A stretch of DNA of 64,000 nucleotides from Leptolyngbya sp. FACHB-261 (lineage in GTDB: Bacteria > Cyanobacteriota > Cyanobacteriia > FACHB-261): contig NZ_JACJPL010000026.1 in the NCBI RefSeq assembly GCF_014696065.1, forward strand, positions 620,001 to 684,000. The letters are read 5' to 3'. Below the pieces are notes generated by a model. It did no database searches, had not been told where the DNA came from, and worked only from the letters and a program-made list of their open reading frames with translations. Positions 47,444 to 55,851 of this stretch are shown here, piece by piece. Position numbers and translations under genes: made by a program. The stretch's first letter is position 1. Every line of letters begins with the position of its first letter.

Positions 47444-49192
47444 CTATTGAAAGCAATGCCCCACGACTTCAAAGACACGACGCTGAACGAACAGCTCAAC
47501 CAAATCAGCATTGAGCCGACTCTGATTGGCTTCTTCGTGCAGAATGCCTAAGGTCCGCTCAAGTGTTAGGCCCTGTTTATAGGGTCGGTCACCCGCGGCC
47601 AGCGCATCATAGATATCAGCCACCGTCATCATTTGGGTCTGCAGAGAAATTTGATTTGCCTGCAGGCCCAGAGGATAGCCACTGCCGTCCAGCTTTTCGT
47701 GGTGCCCATAGGCGATCTCTGGCACCTGTTGCAGCGTCCGAGTCCAAGGAATGCGCTTGAGAAACTCGTAGGTGTGGCTGACGTGCGCTTGCACCGCCTC
47801 TCGCTCAGCATGAGTGAGGTTGCCCTGGTTGACTAGAAGCTGTTCTAGCTCTAGTTCCGACAGTAAAGCCTGAGACTCGTTGTTGATACCTCGAAAGCAA
47901 TACTGGGCCAGTTCGTGCAGTTGTCGATGCCTCTGGCTAACCGATTCTGCGGCTAAAACACGGGGCTCATTAGCTTCTACTAAAACCTGCCAATAGTGCT
48001 CTAACCGTTCCAGCTCAGCATTCAATTTTTGGTCGAAAGCCCCTAGGTTTTCAGCACAGGCTGGGCAACGCTGGTCCGTAACTAGATGGGCCAAACGAGT
48101 GTGGGCACAATCCAACTCCAAAGTGCGTTGTGCCAGGGCAAAACGGTAGCGAATCACTTCAAGTTGATGGGGATACAGCTTCTTCTCTTTGGCTAAAATC
48201 GCCTCTGGAACGCCAACTTTGCCGAAATCATGCAGCAACGCTGCATAACGGATTTCCTGAAGCTGGCGCTCATCGAAGTGCTCGATCCTGAGCCGTCCTT
48301 GCCCAACTTCGTTCACCTCTTGGGCTAAGCGCACGGTTAGCTCCGCGACTCGCTCAGAATGGCCAGAGGTGCAAGGATCGCGGGCCTCAATAATTTGCAC
48401 TGAGGCTCGTACAAAGCCCTCGAATAGATTCTCGATGCTTTGCTGCAAATGATTACGTTCGATCGAGATAGCTGCCTGGCTTGCTAAGCAGCGAATGATG
48501 CGCTCTTCCCAGCGCGAATAGGGCAGTGTGGACTGATGGGCCGTCTCCGGCGTAATCATCAGGTGAGGTGCGGCTTTGCGATTGATCAGTTGCAGGACAC
48601 CAATAATCTCGCGTTCCTGGTTCTGCATCGGTAGAACCAGAAGGGAGCGAGTACGATATTGATTGCTGCGATCAAATGCGGGATTAATTTGGTAGGGAAG
48701 TTCTGGCGATAGACTGTAAGCGTCTGGGATGTTGAGGCTCTCGCCCGTCATCGCTACATATCCTGCCAAACTCGTCTGAGTCAGTGGAATTGCAACTTCC
48801 TCAAAACTTAGGCTCGGCTGAGAGTCGTTTTGCGCGATTTTGAAAATGAGGCGGGGGTCATCCAGATCGGAGCGATCAACTAGATAAACGCTGCCTGCAT
48901 CGCTGTTGGTAATCTCACGGCTCTTCGTCAGGATTAACCGGAGTAAGGTCTCTAAGTCTGGCGCACTGGATAGTGCCATACCGATAGCTAGCAACCGTTC
49001 GATCAGAGCGGCTCGTTCGCTGGACTCCAGCTCCAGATCGGCTAACTCGGATGGGACTGTTTCACGGGGTTGAAGTTCAAGATGGTTAGATGAAATCACA
49101 TTGCCCTGGGGCACACCGATACTAGTTTGAGAAGCACCAGCATCAAATTGATCAACCAGTGGCTGACCAGAGCATGACAGAGGTTGGGTCAT
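47444..49192 (-). CDS. GAF and HD-GYP domain protein with large insertion
   Basis: A 582-residue protein. A GAF sensor domain spans about residues 70-250 and an HD-GYP domain about 255-580. Its HD pair is H321/D322 (LLHDFGKVGVPE), and HHEKLDGSGYPLG is at 497-509. HD-GYP proteins degrade cyclic di-GMP. Some 120 extra residues (about 340-458) lie between the two motifs, with a CPAC pair (C376/C379) and leucine-rich helices. No membrane segment is seen, so it is probably cytosolic. Confidence 0.9.
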   Translation of the reverse strand: MTQPLSCSGQPLVDQFDAGASQTSIGVPQGNVISSNHLELQPRETVPSELADLELESSERAALIERLLAIGMALSSAPDLETLLRLILTKSREITNSDAGSVYLVDRSDLDDPRLIFKIAQNDSQPSLSFEEVAIPLTQTSLAGYVAMTGESLNIPDAYSLSPELPYQINPAFDRSNQYRTRSLLVLPMQNQEREIIGVLQLINRKAAPHLMITPETAHQSTLPYSRWEERIIRCLASQAAISIERNHLQQSIENLFEGFVRASVQIIEARDPCTSGHSERVAELTVRLAQEVNEVGQGRLRIEHFDERQLQEIRYAALLHDFGKVGVPEAILAKEKKLYPHQLEVIRYRFALAQRTLELDCAHTRLAHLVTDQRCPACAENLGAFDQKLNAELERLEHYWQVLVEANEPRVLAAESVSQRHRQLHELAQYCFRGINNESQALLSELELEQLLVNQGNLTHAEREAVQAHVSHTYEFLKRIPWTRTLQQVPEIAYGHHEKLDGSGYPLGLQANQISLQTQMMTVADIYDALAAGDRPYKQGLTLERTLGILHEEANQSRLNADLVELFVQRRVFEVVGHCFQ

Positions 49193-49329
49193 CAGTACAG
49201 TCCCCAGTTTTTTAAAGCGGGAACAGTCACATTGAACTTAGTCTACCCAGGAATACTGACTCATCGTCAGGGCCCATGCAGATCCGTCACCGAGACAGCA
49301 AAAATCTCTAAAAATGCTTCTAAAACTAT

Positions 49330-49373
49330 CCGCCCCTGAGAAATTAGCACTGGGGCTAACTTTTCAGGGGCGG
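49330..49373 (-). terminator. Long hairpin after the mini-ORF
   Basis: CCGCCCCTGA (49330-49339) pairs perfectly with TCAGGGGCGG (49364-49373), and the inner A/T part pairs mostly as well. On the minus strand ATAGTTTTAG follows, a modest T-run. Confidence 0.6.
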
Positions 49374-49449
49374 TGTAGCGGGTCTTCAAAATTGAAACCA
49401 GACTGCCGGGAGGAACCCCAGCGCTTGGTCTAGAAGGCTAGACGATCAC

Positions 49450-49521
49450 CTAGAGAACGGCCCCGGCGCACAGCCGGTTGAGTTCAACTTGAGGACCCAT
49501 CCGTTTACTACTATCTGGCAT
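49450..49521 (-). CDS. Candidate 23-residue peptide with strong Shine-Dalgarno
   Basis: ATG at 49519-49521 opens a 24-codon frame (MPDSSKRMGPQVELNRLC, then AGAVL). AGGAGGTGAT stands eight bases upstream, nearly the full anti-SD complement. A second ATG two codons earlier (49527) is too close to the SD. I do not recognise the peptide. It could be a small protein or the leader of a small RNA ending at the hairpin at 49330. Confidence 0.3.
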   Translation of the reverse strand: MPDSSKRMGPQVELNRLCAGAVL

Positions 49522-49685
49522 GGGCATCACCTCCTGCTTCCTAAAAGGACTGTTTGACTTTTGAGGTCAAGCACCAAACACTGAGAACTAATTCTGAGGA
49601 TTTGGGCTTCGGATGTCTTTCATCCTTCGACTACGATAACACAGATTTTTCGGCAGGTGGGGCTACCATCGCTAAGATATTCGGC

Positions 49686-50867
49686 ATGGACTTTGATGCT
49701 GATTTGTTGATCCCTCTGGCTAGTGCTCGCGATGGAATGATCTCGGTGGGCGGCCTGAGCAGCTATATACAGGCTCTCCTAGAAGAGGATGCTCTGTTGA
49801 GCCAGCTCTGGATCATTGGGGAAGTCTCCAGCGCTGCTCCCCATCGCAACGGGCATGTATTTTTCACCCTGCAAGATCCAGATACCGGCGCAGCCATCAA
49901 TGGCGTCGTTTGGGCCAGACAGGTGAGCAAGCTGGCGGTGCTGCCAACGCGTGGACAACGGGTGATCGTGCTGGGGCGGGTCCAAACCTATCCCCAGAAA
50001 GGTCAGTACCAGCTCACGGCTTTCCAGGTGCTGCCTGGCGGCGAAGGTCTCCAAGCCCTTCAGGCTAAGCAACTACGTGAGCGGTTGGCGGCAGAAGGGC
50101 TGTTCGATGTGGAGCGCAAACGCCCATTGCCTGCACATCCTCAGATCATTGCTGTGGTTAGTTCGCCTCAAGCTGCCGCCTGGGGCGATATTCAGCGCAC
50201 GCTTAAAGCTCGTTATCCAGGGCTGAAAGTGCTTTTCAGTCCTGCCATAGTCCAAGGTGAGCAGGCTCCAGCCTCGATTGCTCAGGCAATTGCACGGGTG
50301 GGACAAGATGGACGGGCCGAAGTTTTGCTGCTGGCGCGCGGTGGTGGCGCGGCAGAAGATCTGTTCTGCTTCAATGACGAGCGCGTGGTACGCGCCATTG
50401 CCGAAAGTCCAATTCCTGTATTGACGGGGATTGGGCATCAGCGCGATGAAACCCTAGCGGATTTGGTGGCAGATGCCTATGCCCACACGCCAACGGCAGC
50501 AGCCGAGCAGATCGTACCGGCCCTGTCTGATTTGGAAGCGGCACATCGACTGCGGAAGGCTGCACTGCAAACCCTCTTGCAGCGTCGCTTAGAGCAGGAA
50601 CAAGTGCGGCTGTCTCGCCTGCGTCAGCCGCTGCAGCGAGCCCTGATCTGGCGCTATCAACGGGCAGAGCAACAGCAACAAACCCTCCGAGCCCGCTTGG
50701 TTGCCCTGGATCCTCAAGCTGTTTTGCAGCGAGGGTATGCGGTAGTACGCCAAGCTTCTGGCACAATCTGCAAGCAGGCTAACGCCGTACAGCCAGGGGA
50801 GCTGTTAACCCTGCAACTAGCGGAGGGAAACCTTCAGGTGAAAGTTATCGACCCAAGTGAATCATGA
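49686..50867 (+). CDS. xseA: Exodeoxyribonuclease VII large subunit
   Basis: A 393-residue XseA. The N-terminal OB fold reads ISVGGLSSYIQALLEEDALL and LWIIGEVSS, with NGHVFFTLQD. The catalytic region has VVSSPQAAAWGDIQRTLKAR and LLARGGGAAEDLFCFNDE, then GIGHQRDETLADLVADAYAH. A coiled coil follows. It degrades single-stranded DNA in repair with XseB. ATG 49686 is chosen as the family start. The stop overlaps xseB by four bases. Confidence 0.93.
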   Translation: MDFDADLLIPLASARDGMISVGGLSSYIQALLEEDALLSQLWIIGEVSSAAPHRNGHVFFTLQDPDTGAAINGVVWARQVSKLAVLPTRGQRVIVLGRVQTYPQKGQYQLTAFQVLPGGEGLQALQAKQLRERLAAEGLFDVERKRPLPAHPQIIAVVSSPQAAAWGDIQRTLKARYPGLKVLFSPAIVQGEQAPASIAQAIARVGQDGRAEVLLLARGGGAAEDLFCFNDERVVRAIAESPIPVLTGIGHQRDETLADLVADAYAHTPTAAAEQIVPALSDLEAAHRLRKAALQTLLQRRLEQEQVRLSRLRQPLQRALIWRYQRAEQQQQTLRARLVALDPQAVLQRGYAVVRQASGTICKQANAVQPGELLTLQLAEGNLQVKVIDPSES

Positions 50868-51169
50868 GCCAATCTTGGAATTACGAAGCGACCATTGCTG
50901 AAATCGAGCAGATTGTGACAGAAATCGAATCCGGTGAGCTTGATCTGGCTGACGTCTTTGCTCAGTTTGAAACAGCGGTGGCTTCCCTCGCTCGCTGTGA
51001 AACCTTCCTGAAGGAGTTCCGCACTCGGGCTGATCTTCAGATCGAGCAACTTCAAGACACTGCTTCTACGAATTCTGTGGCAGTACCCGCCTCCGCAGAT
51101 GATTCTGAAGCAACCTCAGCTAATCTGAGTAACCCTGAGAGCTCGAATGATAGCGACATTCCTTTCTGA
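50864..51169 (+). CDS. xseB: Exodeoxyribonuclease VII small subunit
   Basis: A 101-residue XseB. The helical hairpin YEATIAEIEQIVTEIESGEL and LADVFAQFETAVASLARCE is typical; a Ser/Asn/Asp-rich tail of about 35 residues is an extension beyond the family core. Its ATGA overlap with xseA shows translational coupling. It binds the XseA coiled coil. Confidence 0.92.
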   Translation: MSQSWNYEATIAEIEQIVTEIESGELDLADVFAQFETAVASLARCETFLKEFRTRADLQIEQLQDTASTNSVAVPASADDSEATSANLSNPESSNDSDIPF

Positions 51170-51236
51170 AAATTTTCGATTGCTTTTTTTAGGATTTTTG
51201 CTCTCTTTGTGATTTCTTTCTTAACAGCCGACAGCT

Positions 51237-52622
51237 ATGTCAGACGAACTCATCGATCCAGCCGTTAGTTCCTCAGAGGATAAACTCAGCCTCAGTACGA
51301 AGTTGGCTTATGGTGCAGGGGATTTAGGCCCAGCGATCACAGCTAATATCTTAGTTTTTTTCTTGCTGCCGTTCTTTACCAATGTGGCGGGGCTAGGTGC
51401 GGGAATTGCCGGTAGCATCTTAGCGGTTAGTAAAATTTGGGATGCAGTCAATGATCCTATCGTTGGAGTTTTGAGTGACCGTACGCGTAGCCGCTGGGGA
51501 CGGCGCCGTCCCTGGATCTTATTCGGGGCGATTCCATTTGGACTCGCTTTTTTCGCTCAGTGGTTTGTGCCGTTTCCCGGGAATACTTGGGCCTTGGTCG
51601 CTTATTACATTCTAATTTCAGTTCTCTTTAACAGTTTTTATACTGCTGTCAATCTGCCCTACACAGCTCTAACGCCTGAGCTAACCCAAGATTACGACGA
51701 GCGAACTAGCCTCACTCAGTTTCGCTTCGCGTTTTCGATTGGTGGCAGCCTAGTATCAGGTATTTTACATCCTTTAATTGTTGGACAGTTTGAGAACAAT
51801 TTGGCATTGGGTTATGTTGTTTCTGGTGCTATCTGGTCCGTGTTGTCGGTGCTGCCGCTCTTCTGGTGTTTCTGGGGCACTCGGGAACGTTATCAGGAGG
51901 ACATTGAAGACGTTCCGTTTAGAGAACAGTTTCGGATTGCCTTGAGTAATCGTCCTTATCTATTTGTTATTGGTATTTACTTGTTTTCTTGGTTAGCAGT
52001 TCAGGTCACGGCATCGATCATTCCCTACTACATTACCTTTTGGATGAGATTGCCGAATTCCTGGATTGCTCTAACCATTTTGGCGGTTCAGGGAACAGCC
52101 TTCGCTATGCTCTTCGTCTGGAATGCAATCAGTGCCCGCATTGGTAAAAAAGCAGTTTACTTACTGGGCATGGTTCTGTGGATTTTGGCGCAAGCAGGTT
52201 TGTTTATTGTGCAACCAGGACAGCCGATTCTAATGCTGGCGCTAGCTGTCGCTGCTGGCATTGGTGTGGCGACAGCCTACTTAATCCCCTGGTCAATGGT
52301 GCCGGATGTGATCGAACTTGATGAGCTAACCACTGGGCAGCGACGGGAAGGAGTCTTTTACGGGCTCATGGTGTTGTTGCAGAAGGTCGGCTTGGCGGCG
52401 GGGCTTTTTTTTGTAGGGCAAGCATTGGAATGGTCTGGTTTCCAGGGGACTTCGCCCGACCAACCCGAAGCAGCCTTAACGGCCATCCGCATTATGATCG
52501 GCCCCATTCCTACGATTGCCCTAATCTTGGGTATCATCCTGGCCTACTTCTATCCCATTACCAAAGAGCGCCACGCGCAGATTTTGCTACAACTAGCAGA
52601 GCGCAAGAAAGCTTCCGGCTAA
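51237..52622 (+). CDS. MFS sugar/cation symporter (GPH, MelB-like)
   Basis: A 461-residue protein with 12 predicted spans. The family signatures are KLAYGAGDLGPAI at the start, DAVNDPIVGVLSDRTRSRWG with the charged RRRPW loop, and MVPDVIELDE in the second half. GPH transporters move sugars with Na+ or H+. The substrate is unknown. It is 67 bases after xseB. Confidence 0.88.
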   Translation: MSDELIDPAVSSSEDKLSLSTKLAYGAGDLGPAITANILVFFLLPFFTNVAGLGAGIAGSILAVSKIWDAVNDPIVGVLSDRTRSRWGRRRPWILFGAIPFGLAFFAQWFVPFPGNTWALVAYYILISVLFNSFYTAVNLPYTALTPELTQDYDERTSLTQFRFAFSIGGSLVSGILHPLIVGQFENNLALGYVVSGAIWSVLSVLPLFWCFWGTRERYQEDIEDVPFREQFRIALSNRPYLFVIGIYLFSWLAVQVTASIIPYYITFWMRLPNSWIALTILAVQGTAFAMLFVWNAISARIGKKAVYLLGMVLWILAQAGLFIVQPGQPILMLALAVAAGIGVATAYLIPWSMVPDVIELDELTTGQRREGVFYGLMVLLQKVGLAAGLFFVGQALEWSGFQGTSPDQPEAALTAIRIMIGPIPTIALILGIILAYFYPITKERHAQILLQLAERKKASG

Positions 52623-52659
52623 GAAACCTTTAGCCGAGGTTAGCCAAGGGGACAGTTAG

Positions 52660-53472
52660 ATGCAGAGCTCTCTGCTGCGGCAAAAAATTGGTTTCTATCT
52701 GGAGGACATTGAAACTCCTATCGGCAGAACCATCAATCTTGTAATCACGGGTTTGGTTCTGCTGTCCTCAGCAATTTTCGTTGCTGATACATATCCGATT
52801 TCGGCGATCACCCGAGATAGATTAGACACTGTTGACACCGCTATTTTGCTGGTGTTCGTTGTGGAGTATCTGCTGCGGTTGTGGTGTGCGGAGAAAAACC
52901 TTCGCTACTTCTTCAGCCTCTACGCAATGATCGACTTGATTGCGCTCCTACCTTTTCTGTTGGGCACAGTTGATATTAGATTTATCCGAATTTTTCGCTG
53001 GTTCCGGATCCTGCGCTTGCTACGCTTCATAGAAGGCAAAACATTTTTTGGCTACGTCAGCGGTGAAGACAGCAAAAGTCTCAGTCGGATCCTGTTTACC
53101 CTATTTGCCATCATCTTTGTTTATTCGGGTTTGATCTATCAGGTTGAGCACGCTACCAATGGTCAAGCTTTTAACACCTTTTTAGATGCAGTCTATTTCT
53201 CAGTGGTAACCATGACCACTGTAGGTTTTGGTGATGTTACCCCGACCTCAGAGGCAGGCCGCTTACTGACAGTGTTGATGATTTTGACGGGGATTGCTCT
53301 GATTCCCTGGCAGTTAGGGAACCTGATTAAGAGGCTCGTCAAAACAGCTAACCAGGTGGAGACGCGTTGCCCTGGCTGCGGTTTTGCCTTTCATGACACT
53401 GATGCACGCTTCTGTAAAATCTGCGGCAGCCAACTGGGCAAGACTACCAGTGAATTGGGCCAGTCAGGCTAG
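52660..53472 (+). CDS. Voltage-gated-type ion channel with C-terminal zinc ribbon
   Basis: A 270-residue six-helix channel. An S4-like helix has regularly spaced arginines (RFIRIFRWFRILRLLR, 107-122). The pore filter TVGFGD is at 187-192, the potassium-channel sequence. After S6 a short soluble tail has CPGCG and CKICG pairs forming a zinc ribbon. The tail could bind a partner or a metal to gate the pore. The ATG start is 38 bases after the MFS gene. Confidence 0.9.
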   Translation: MQSSLLRQKIGFYLEDIETPIGRTINLVITGLVLLSSAIFVADTYPISAITRDRLDTVDTAILLVFVVEYLLRLWCAEKNLRYFFSLYAMIDLIALLPFLLGTVDIRFIRIFRWFRILRLLRFIEGKTFFGYVSGEDSKSLSRILFTLFAIIFVYSGLIYQVEHATNGQAFNTFLDAVYFSVVTMTTVGFGDVTPTSEAGRLLTVLMILTGIALIPWQLGNLIKRLVKTANQVETRCPGCGFAFHDTDARFCKICGSQLGKTTSELGQSG

Positions 53473-53515
53473 AGAGATTCCAGGTGTTTTTCATCGGGCT
53501 TGTTTTTCGCTGGGC

Positions 53516-54235
53516 TTATTGGTGGAGACTACCGTCAGGCATGGTTGTGCCCATCAAGTTAGCTCCCGTTAACTTCACCATCACGCGGCCTGGAGAGCCA
53601 ATACAGGCCCCTCGTAAATCAGCCCCACTGAGGTCAGCCCCACTGAGATCCGCTCCGATCAAGTTGGCTTCTTGTAAGTTGGCATTATTTAGCCTGGCCT
53701 GTAGCAGGTTAGCTCTGAATAAATTGGCACCATGTAAATTCGCGCCAGTCAGGTTGACGTTGTGCAAAAAGGCGTCGCTCAGATTGGCGTTGCTCAGGTC
53801 GGCATTGCTGAGATTGCGGCCTGACAAATCCTTCTCCTTCAAATTGGCCCCTCTCAAATCTGCACCAGAGAGATCTGAGTGCCGTCTTGCCTGCTGTTGG
53901 GGCTGCGGCGCTTTTTGCGACGTTTGATGATGGTGTGGGGATTGATAGTGATAGTAGGTTTGGCTTGGACGGGCGCTCGCTTTGGAGTTGGACTTAGGCT
54001 GAGCTGTTTGCGCCTGAGCCCTGACGGGTGCTTTTTGATGAGCTCGCAATTGATCCCGGGCCCAATTGATCTCCTTAAGTTTCTCCTGCGCCTTTTCCAA
54101 TAGACGTGGGTTGTCTTTAGGAACGCGATCGGGGTGCCAGACGAACGCTAAATCCTTATAGGCCTGGTTCACCTCCTCCTGAGATGCACCAGGCTCCAAT
54201 CCAAGCAGTATGTAGCACCGGTCTAAGTCATTCAT
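53516..54235 (-). CDS. DnaJ domain protein with pentapeptide repeats
   Basis: A 239-residue fusion. Residues 1-70 form a J domain with the HPD triad (VWHPDRVPKD), which would stimulate DnaK. A Gln/His/Ser-rich linker follows. About 18 pentapeptide repeats of the A(D/N)LxX type (LSGADLRGANL and so on) fill residues 140-230. The repeats form a right-handed beta helix. It is convergent with the ion channel. Confidence 0.9.
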   Translation of the reverse strand: MNDLDRCYILLGLEPGASQEEVNQAYKDLAFVWHPDRVPKDNPRLLEKAQEKLKEINWARDQLRAHQKAPVRAQAQTAQPKSNSKASARPSQTYYHYQSPHHHQTSQKAPQPQQQARRHSDLSGADLRGANLKEKDLSGRNLSNADLSNANLSDAFLHNVNLTGANLHGANLFRANLLQARLNNANLQEANLIGADLSGADLSGADLRGACIGSPGRVMVKLTGANLMGTTMPDGSLHQ

Positions 54236-54415
54236 TCACAACCGTCCAGCAAGATTTCTGATTGGGAGGGCAGAAAGACTGGGTAGCCCCCTTCCCAGGA
54301 GAAGGGAGGGTTTAGAGTAATTGGCTTTCAGTATACTCACCTCTACTCCTGAGCTGTACTCCCGCCATCCTCTGCTCTGAAAAAGATTGCCTAGCAGAGC
54401 AGACTAGCTTAACAA

Positions 54416-54447
54416 AGACGCCGTAGGCTTGAGTGCCCACGGCGTCT
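54416..54447 (-). terminator. Terminator after BON lipoprotein
   Basis: AGACGCCGT and ACGGCGTCT form a 9-bp stem; on the minus strand TTGTTAAG follows. Confidence 0.7.
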
Positions 54448-54502
54448 AGTGTCTAGGAGTCTTTAGCTTCTAGAAGAGGTTGCTGTTCGTCCAGCTTCTC
54501 GA

Positions 54503-54961
54503 CTACTGAGGAGTTGCCTTAGCAACGGTTGCCTTCACATCCACGCTCTTAACCCCCTGAATTTCCTGGGCTAGGGAAGCAACGCGGTCTAACTGGGCTT
54601 GAGTTGGCACACTACCAGAGATTGTGACCACACCCTCTTCGGCATCAACCGTTAGCTTGCTGGCGGGTAGGTTAGCTTCCAGCTTGCTGCGGATCTCGCT
54701 CTCCAGATCGCCATCAGCTCTGACATTTGGATCGCCAGCAACATCGTTGCGCTGCTCACGAGCCCGAATATCAGCCTCTAGCTGATTCTTCCGAACTTCG
54801 CTGCTTGCGTCGTTCTGGTTGGCCTGAGCCGCCTCAGGTTCGGGAACCTCACCTTGGGTAGCAGTCGTGTCAGGTGCGTTTGCACTGGTCTGAGCCGTAT
54901 CACAGGCTGCCAGACCCAGCAGTAGGAAGCCGCTCAATAGAAATGGGGTTAATTTCTTCAT
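54503..54961 (-). CDS. BON domain lipoprotein
   Basis: A 152-residue protein. A signal ends in a lipobox (LAAC), an acidic low-complexity stretch follows, then a BON domain (SEIRSKLEANLPASKLTVDA, then GVVTISGSVPTQAQLDRVAS). BON domains bind phospholipid surfaces. It is 81 bases downstream of the glycine-rich stress gene. The start at 54961 is preferred since the signal sequence begins there. Confidence 0.85.
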   Translation of the reverse strand: MKKLTPFLLSGFLLLGLAACDTAQTSANAPDTTATQGEVPEPEAAQANQNDASSEVRKNQLEADIRAREQRNDVAGDPNVRADGDLESEIRSKLEANLPASKLTVDAEEGVVTISGSVPTQAQLDRVASLAQEIQGVKSVDVKATVAKATPQ

Positions 54962-55042
54962 TTTGGTTTGTGCCTCAATTTTTGGATGTGAACTGGAGGC
55001 TCCGACGTTGGCAGAGCCTCGCATTGTTTTAAAAGCCGCTAA

Positions 55043-55654
55043 TTAATACCCTTTGGTGCGGGTATTGGGATCGATCTCCCGGCTACGAACACGGTAGCTG
55101 CCCTCTGGGGAATCGTAGACACCAAAATCCTGAATACCACCTCGACGCAGAATAGCCTCAGCCTGATTCACGTCGTTCTGGCTACCCTCAACCATCACCA
55201 GGTAGCTGCCCTGCTCAACCCGGCTGTGGTAGGCATGTGCCCGTTCTTCGGGAATGCCTAAACCGACCAATGCACCCACTAAACCGCCAGCAGCAGCACC
55301 GATACCTGCACCCGCAGCAGTTGTTGCCAACGCTGTGCCCAGCGCTCCTGCAGTCATTACCGGACCGATACCAGGAATTGCCAGGGCACCAATGCCCACT
55401 AGCAGACCGGCCAGGCCACCCAGGACTCCCCCTGTAGTTGCACCAGCACCGGCTCCTTCATCAGCCTTGTTACCTAAACCACGCTCATCAGTTACATCAG
55501 CGCCTGCCATGCGTTGACCACGCTCAGCATCACGAGCAACCACAGAAACATCATCCATTGAGAAGCCAGCTGTACGCAGCTCTCTGACTGCTTGCTCGGC
55601 TTGGGCGTAGCTCGAAAAAACGCCTACTGCCCTTCTGTGTTCGCCAACAGCCAT
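55043..55654 (-). CDS. General stress protein with glycine-zipper region (YflT-like)
   Basis: A 203-residue protein. The N-terminus, VGVFSSYAQAEQAVRELRTA then FSMDDVSVVARD, matches the YflT-type heat-induced stress domain. A long Gly/Ala-rich part (residues 75-150) looks like a glycine zipper that may enter membranes. A repeat-like C-terminal half, YLVMVEGSQNDVNQAEAILR, closes it. ATG 55654 has GGAGG nine bases upstream; ATG 55663 sits directly on the SD. Confidence 0.8.
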   Translation of the reverse strand: MAVGEHRRAVGVFSSYAQAEQAVRELRTAGFSMDDVSVVARDAERGQRMAGADVTDERGLGNKADEGAGAGATTGGVLGGLAGLLVGIGALAIPGIGPVMTAGALGTALATTAAGAGIGAAAGGLVGALVGLGIPEERAHAYHSRVEQGSYLVMVEGSQNDVNQAEAILRRGGIQDFGVYDSPEGSYRVRSREIDPNTRTKGY

Positions 55655-55851
55655 AACTGTCATCCTCCATGTTGCAAGCTCTACTGACATCTTGGAGGGC
55701 AAGTTGGTAGCTTCCATCACTCTTTGGACAGGGGCACGCTGAGAACCCCCCTAAAGGCATAAGTCTGTTTTGGTGCGGTTTTAAGCACCCTCAGCAGCAG
55801 GTGAAACGCCTATGATAAGTTGCAACCCAAGGACAGGGAGCCTGGCTCTGA

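Larger units (their letters stand above)
49193..49685. other. Intergenic region with possible small transcript
   Basis: Between the divergent HD-GYP and xseA genes. It holds a minus-strand mini-ORF with a perfect SD and a long hairpin, listed separately. A longer in-frame extension of xseA back to TTG 49554 is open but shows no family similarity. Confidence 0.45.
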
